Positions 61,725 through 64,000 of a DNA stretch of 64,000 bases are shown here, piece after piece; within the stretch, counting starts at the first letter, position 1, and each line of letters begins with the position of its first letter. The notes beneath the pieces were generated by a model. That model was not told the origin of the DNA. It did no database searches and saw only the letters and a program-made list of their open reading frames with translations. The position numbers and the translations under genes were made by a program. Source of the stretch: Scolanthus callimorphus. Its lineage: Eukaryota; Cnidaria; Anthozoa; Actiniaria; Edwardsiidae. The stretch covers positions 26,579,355 through 26,643,354 of the forward strand of contig CM066921.1 in assembly GCA_033964015.1 (NCBI GenBank), given 5' to 3'.

Positions 61725-62597
61725 TCAGTGTAGCGATACTCTGGGTTGTCCTGGCCAAAGGAACTCACACGATTCCTCCAAAAATGTCTTGACGGTGGGG
61801 TCATCAGCATAGACAGTAATGCATTTGGTAACCCCGGTCGTGATGTGTTTCAGTTTCACAGGCCAGATGCTTTGTGATCCATCACTAATAACGGACCTTC
61901 CTGGTTGAGTAGGACAGCTGGAAGTCTTGTACATTTCAGCTAGGTAATACCCTTCAGGAATGACGTTGAATGGCTTGCCACCGCTTCCAATTTGTTGCCA
62001 TACCGACGGCGAGGCGTCTGACCACACGGGCTTTGTTTTTGCTGGACGACTCATATTTCTTGTTACACTATTTGTTAGCGGCTCTTGGGGAATTAATGAA
62101 GTCACTTCGCTTTTCTTTGGTTGACATTTGTTGACGGTAAAGACTCGACAAGATCCAAAGACGTCAGTCAGCACTTGCTTGTTTGCTGGAGTATCAGGCT
62201 TGTTGTCTACCAATAGATACCCATAAGGCTTTTCTGTTTCTTGGAAGTAGGCGTTCATGAATCTGTCTCGATTCTTGTCAAACATTCTCTCTCCTATAAT
62301 TCCTATTTGCTTCCGGTCACTAGGACTGCGGAAGAGTGCGAGGTACTGGGCATTACGGCTAATGTCCGTATTGTACTTTCCCTTGGGAAACATATTTTGA
62401 AGCAATAGGACGACGCTGGCATTTCTATGACGACCCTGAGTAAACAAACGGGCCACCAGGGGACTATCAGAAGCTTCAGCCATAAGATCATCGAGGATCA
62501 AAATGTTGTTAAACTTGGGATTAATTTCACATAGGTCATCGGACAACTCCGGTAAACCCCTTTCGAAACGGATACTCTTCCCCAGTGATTTCTTCAA
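61725..62597 (-). pseudogene. Virus-like / mobile-element packaging ATPase, C-terminal part (FtsK/HerA type)
   Basis: Open for 290 codons. The apparent start is not an ATG, so the frame is a continuation. Its N-terminal third has a Walker B-like NILILDDLMAE and the phrases SVVLLLQNMF and YLALFRSPSD, as in packaging ATPases of Polinton/adintovirus-like and related elements. A C-terminal region of about 120 residues is specific and unassigned. The frame differs by one missing base from the Walker A frame just upstream; the break lies between 62598 and 62655, where a T-rich run occurs. Because of the break it is listed as a pseudogene, but an assembly error is possible. Confidence 0.65.
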
Positions 62598-62638
62598 GGT
62601 ATCATAGGTGTCTTGCCATTGGTTGTAGTACCAAACAA

Positions 62639-62884
62639 TCAGTCTTTTTTCTTTTCACTGTAGGAAATCCTGTCTGTAACCAGAACCTGCTGCACAAAAT
62701 AGGTCTTGCCGCATTGAGTGGGACCAACCACCAGTAGAGAAAACTTGTGGCGGAATTCAAAGTCCGGATAGGGTTGTGTGGTCAATGCTTTCTCAGTTGT
62801 GATGACGCGACGTTGTGTTGTGTTTTTCCTTGATTTGATTTGCCAGGGTCGTTTTTGAAGTTCAAGCTGATTTGAAAGCGGCAT
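62639..62884 (-). pseudogene. Virus-like / mobile-element packaging ATPase, N-terminal part with Walker A
   Basis: ATG at 62884. The frame contains a beta-strand plus P-loop, LLVVGPTQCGKT, followed by a short helix, and stops at 62639-62641 soon after. A P-loop of this form followed at the next frame by a DD Walker B is diagnostic for FtsK/HerA-type DNA-packaging ATPases. The first codons overlap a zinc-finger ORF in another frame. Confidence 0.65.
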
Positions 62885-63087
62885 CTCATGTGGTACATTT
62901 CTTTAGAGGTACTAGGCCCGATTCTCGATAAAATAGATGGCTTGTCTGTATGTGAAAACACGGCTATTTTGAGCCATCTTTTTCTCTTATCCCCATAAAG
63001 ACAATGAACTTGCCGTAAGTGATCGCTGAGGTATTGTAAATCTGGTTTGCTGCAAACAGGACATACTTTCTTATACCGCGTTGGCAT
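62782..63087 (-). CDS. Small zinc-finger ORF of the virus-like module
   Basis: ATG at 63087, 101 codons. Residues 9-28 form a C2H2-like finger (CPVC, then HLRQVH). The remaining text is basic. It overlaps the ATPase frame by about 100 bp in a frame that again differs by one base, so it may be a separate gene or the N-terminus of the ATPase polypeptide cut by a base loss. Confidence 0.5.
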   Translation of the reverse strand: MPTRYKKVCPVCSKPDLQYLSDHLRQVHCLYGDKRKRWLKIAVFSHTDKPSILSRIGPSTSKEMYHMRCRFQISLNFKNDPGKSNQGKTQHNVASSQLRKH

Positions 63088-63161
63088 CCTTACTGTATGG
63101 AGGTTTGGATCAGACTGACTAATGGTATCAAGTACTCAATCTCATATAAGAACTTGACAGG

Positions 63162-63412
63162 AGATGTTGATGACGTGTCGATGGGATGTCGATGGGATGT
63201 CGATGAGGTGTCGATGAGATGTCGATGAGGTGTCGATGGGATGTCGATGGGATGTCGATGAGATGTCGATGAGATGTCGATGAGATGTCGATGGGATGTC
63301 GATGAGGTGTCGATGAGATGTCGATGAGGTGTCGATGGGATGTCGATGAGATGTCGATGAGATGTCGATGGGATGTCGATGAGGTGTCGATGGGATGTCG
63401 ATGAGGTGTCGA
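63162..63412. repeat. 11-bp minisatellite (gtcgatgRgRt)n between divergent ORFs
   Basis: About 22 units of gtcgatgggat / gtcgatgaggt / gtcgatgagat follow each other. The array separates the minus-strand zinc-finger ORF from the plus-strand acidic ORF, in the shared upstream region. Confidence 0.95.
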
Positions 63413-63453
63413 AATAGGTGTCTAACTTGGTGACCTAGCCTCTTAGAAAATTG

Positions 63454-63461
63454 TATATAAG
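63454..63461 (+). promoter_or_regulatory. TATA box candidate of the acidic ORF
   Basis: TATATAAG, 57 bp upstream of the ATG at 63518, with an AT-poor surround. The distance allows a transcription start near 63485-63490. Confidence 0.5.
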
Positions 63462-63517
63462 AAGGTTGGCCACAAACGGATATTCATTCAGACAGGAACG
63501 TTAAACAGGACGCATCA

Positions 63518-63997
63518 ATGATGACATCTTCCGAAGACGAAGTTAGCCTCTCAAGCTCTGGTGAAGAGTCTCAGGACATTGACTCCCAGGAGGACAATGA
63601 AATGGATGTCTGGTCTCGCCTTCAAGACCAAGCTATTCAACGACACGACGATCACTTGAAAGAGCTGGTTGAGCACTATGAGCAACTCGGAAATAGCCAA
63701 GCAGTTGCTGAGGCTAAAGCAACTAACGATCTTGTGCCTAGCTACAGGAACGAGTTGAGACAAGTGCTGTTCGAGACAATGAAGTGGATGCATGATCTAC
63801 GAAAGGATCCTGACTATAAGAAAATTATAGAGACTAGGCAGAATCTCATGGACAAGGATGATTTTGACTGGAAAGAAGCCACCGAAGCAGCCATCGAAAA
63901 GCGCAAATTTTTACTCAACAAGTTGTTCAAGAAGCAACCTATCCCAGAACAGCCAGACGTCCCAAAGTGGGGTGGACAATTTTACAGACGATATTGA
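63518..63997 (+). CDS. Acidic, Ser-rich 159-aa ORF divergent from the virus-like ATPase
   Basis: Two consecutive ATGs (63518, 63521) and TGA at 63995-63997. Residues 1-30 are Ser/Glu/Asp-rich. The rest is helical and charged, with ELRQVLFETMKWMHDLRKD and a basic segment IEKRKFLLNKLFKK near the end. I do not recognise a named family. Similar small charged proteins accompany packaging-ATPase modules in invertebrate genomes, which suggests a role tied to the element; this is inference. The ORF is complete but ends 3 bp before the window edge. Confidence 0.65.
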   Translation: MMTSSEDEVSLSSSGEESQDIDSQEDNEMDVWSRLQDQAIQRHDDHLKELVEHYEQLGNSQAVAEAKATNDLVPSYRNELRQVLFETMKWMHDLRKDPDYKKIIETRQNLMDKDDFDWKEATEAAIEKRKFLLNKLFKKQPIPEQPDVPKWGGQFYRRY

Positions 63998-64000
63998 ATT

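Noticed and set aside
63162..63412. CRISPR-like regular array
   Set aside because: Units are 11-bp tandem repeats without spacers, and the genome is eukaryotic.

Overview
This window is nuclear DNA from an animal, most likely an anthozoan cnidarian (stony coral or sea anemone). Genes are split into many short exons by GT-AG introns of 0.3-5 kb. Introns and spacers are AT-rich and crowded with fold-back elements, tRNA-derived SINEs and minisatellites. A Penelope-like fragment and a DNA-virus-like ATPase island lie between or beside the genes. The host attribution rests on gene content and repeat style, not on a species marker.

Layout. (1) 290-32484, plus strand: a 22-exon gene of about 1287 codons for a TRPC-type cation channel. 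It has laminin-G-like domains at the N-terminus and a SPRY domain plus a short coiled coil at the C-terminus. (2) 32521-33990: eleven 134-bp tandem copies starting 36 bp after its stop. (3) 35868-45802, plus strand: a secreted six-bladed propeller protein related to the lyase half of peptide-amidating enzymes (PAL). Zinc ligands are kept but several catalytic residues are replaced. (4) 45831-46628: decayed Penelope-like element. (5) 48470-60369, minus strand: a multipass receptor-like gene with leucine-rich-repeat exons, Cys-rich GCC2/GCC3-like repeats and a 7TM-like C-terminal half; its 5' end is not resolved. (6) 60827-63997: repeat arrays around a mobile or virus-like module with a FtsK/HerA-type packaging ATPase, a zinc-finger ORF and a divergent acidic ORF.

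The three host genes are not an operon and show no obvious shared pathway; two encode membrane proteins and one a secreted protein. Reading-frame bookkeeping shows a deficit of exactly one base in a TRPC exon, in the big receptor exon and between the ATPase ORFs. Two of the three sit at homopolymer runs and the third beside a short AT run. Consensus deletion errors in the assembly are therefore a likely alternative to real pseudogenisation.

Most other long open frames in the window are translations of minisatellites or fold-back elements and were left out.
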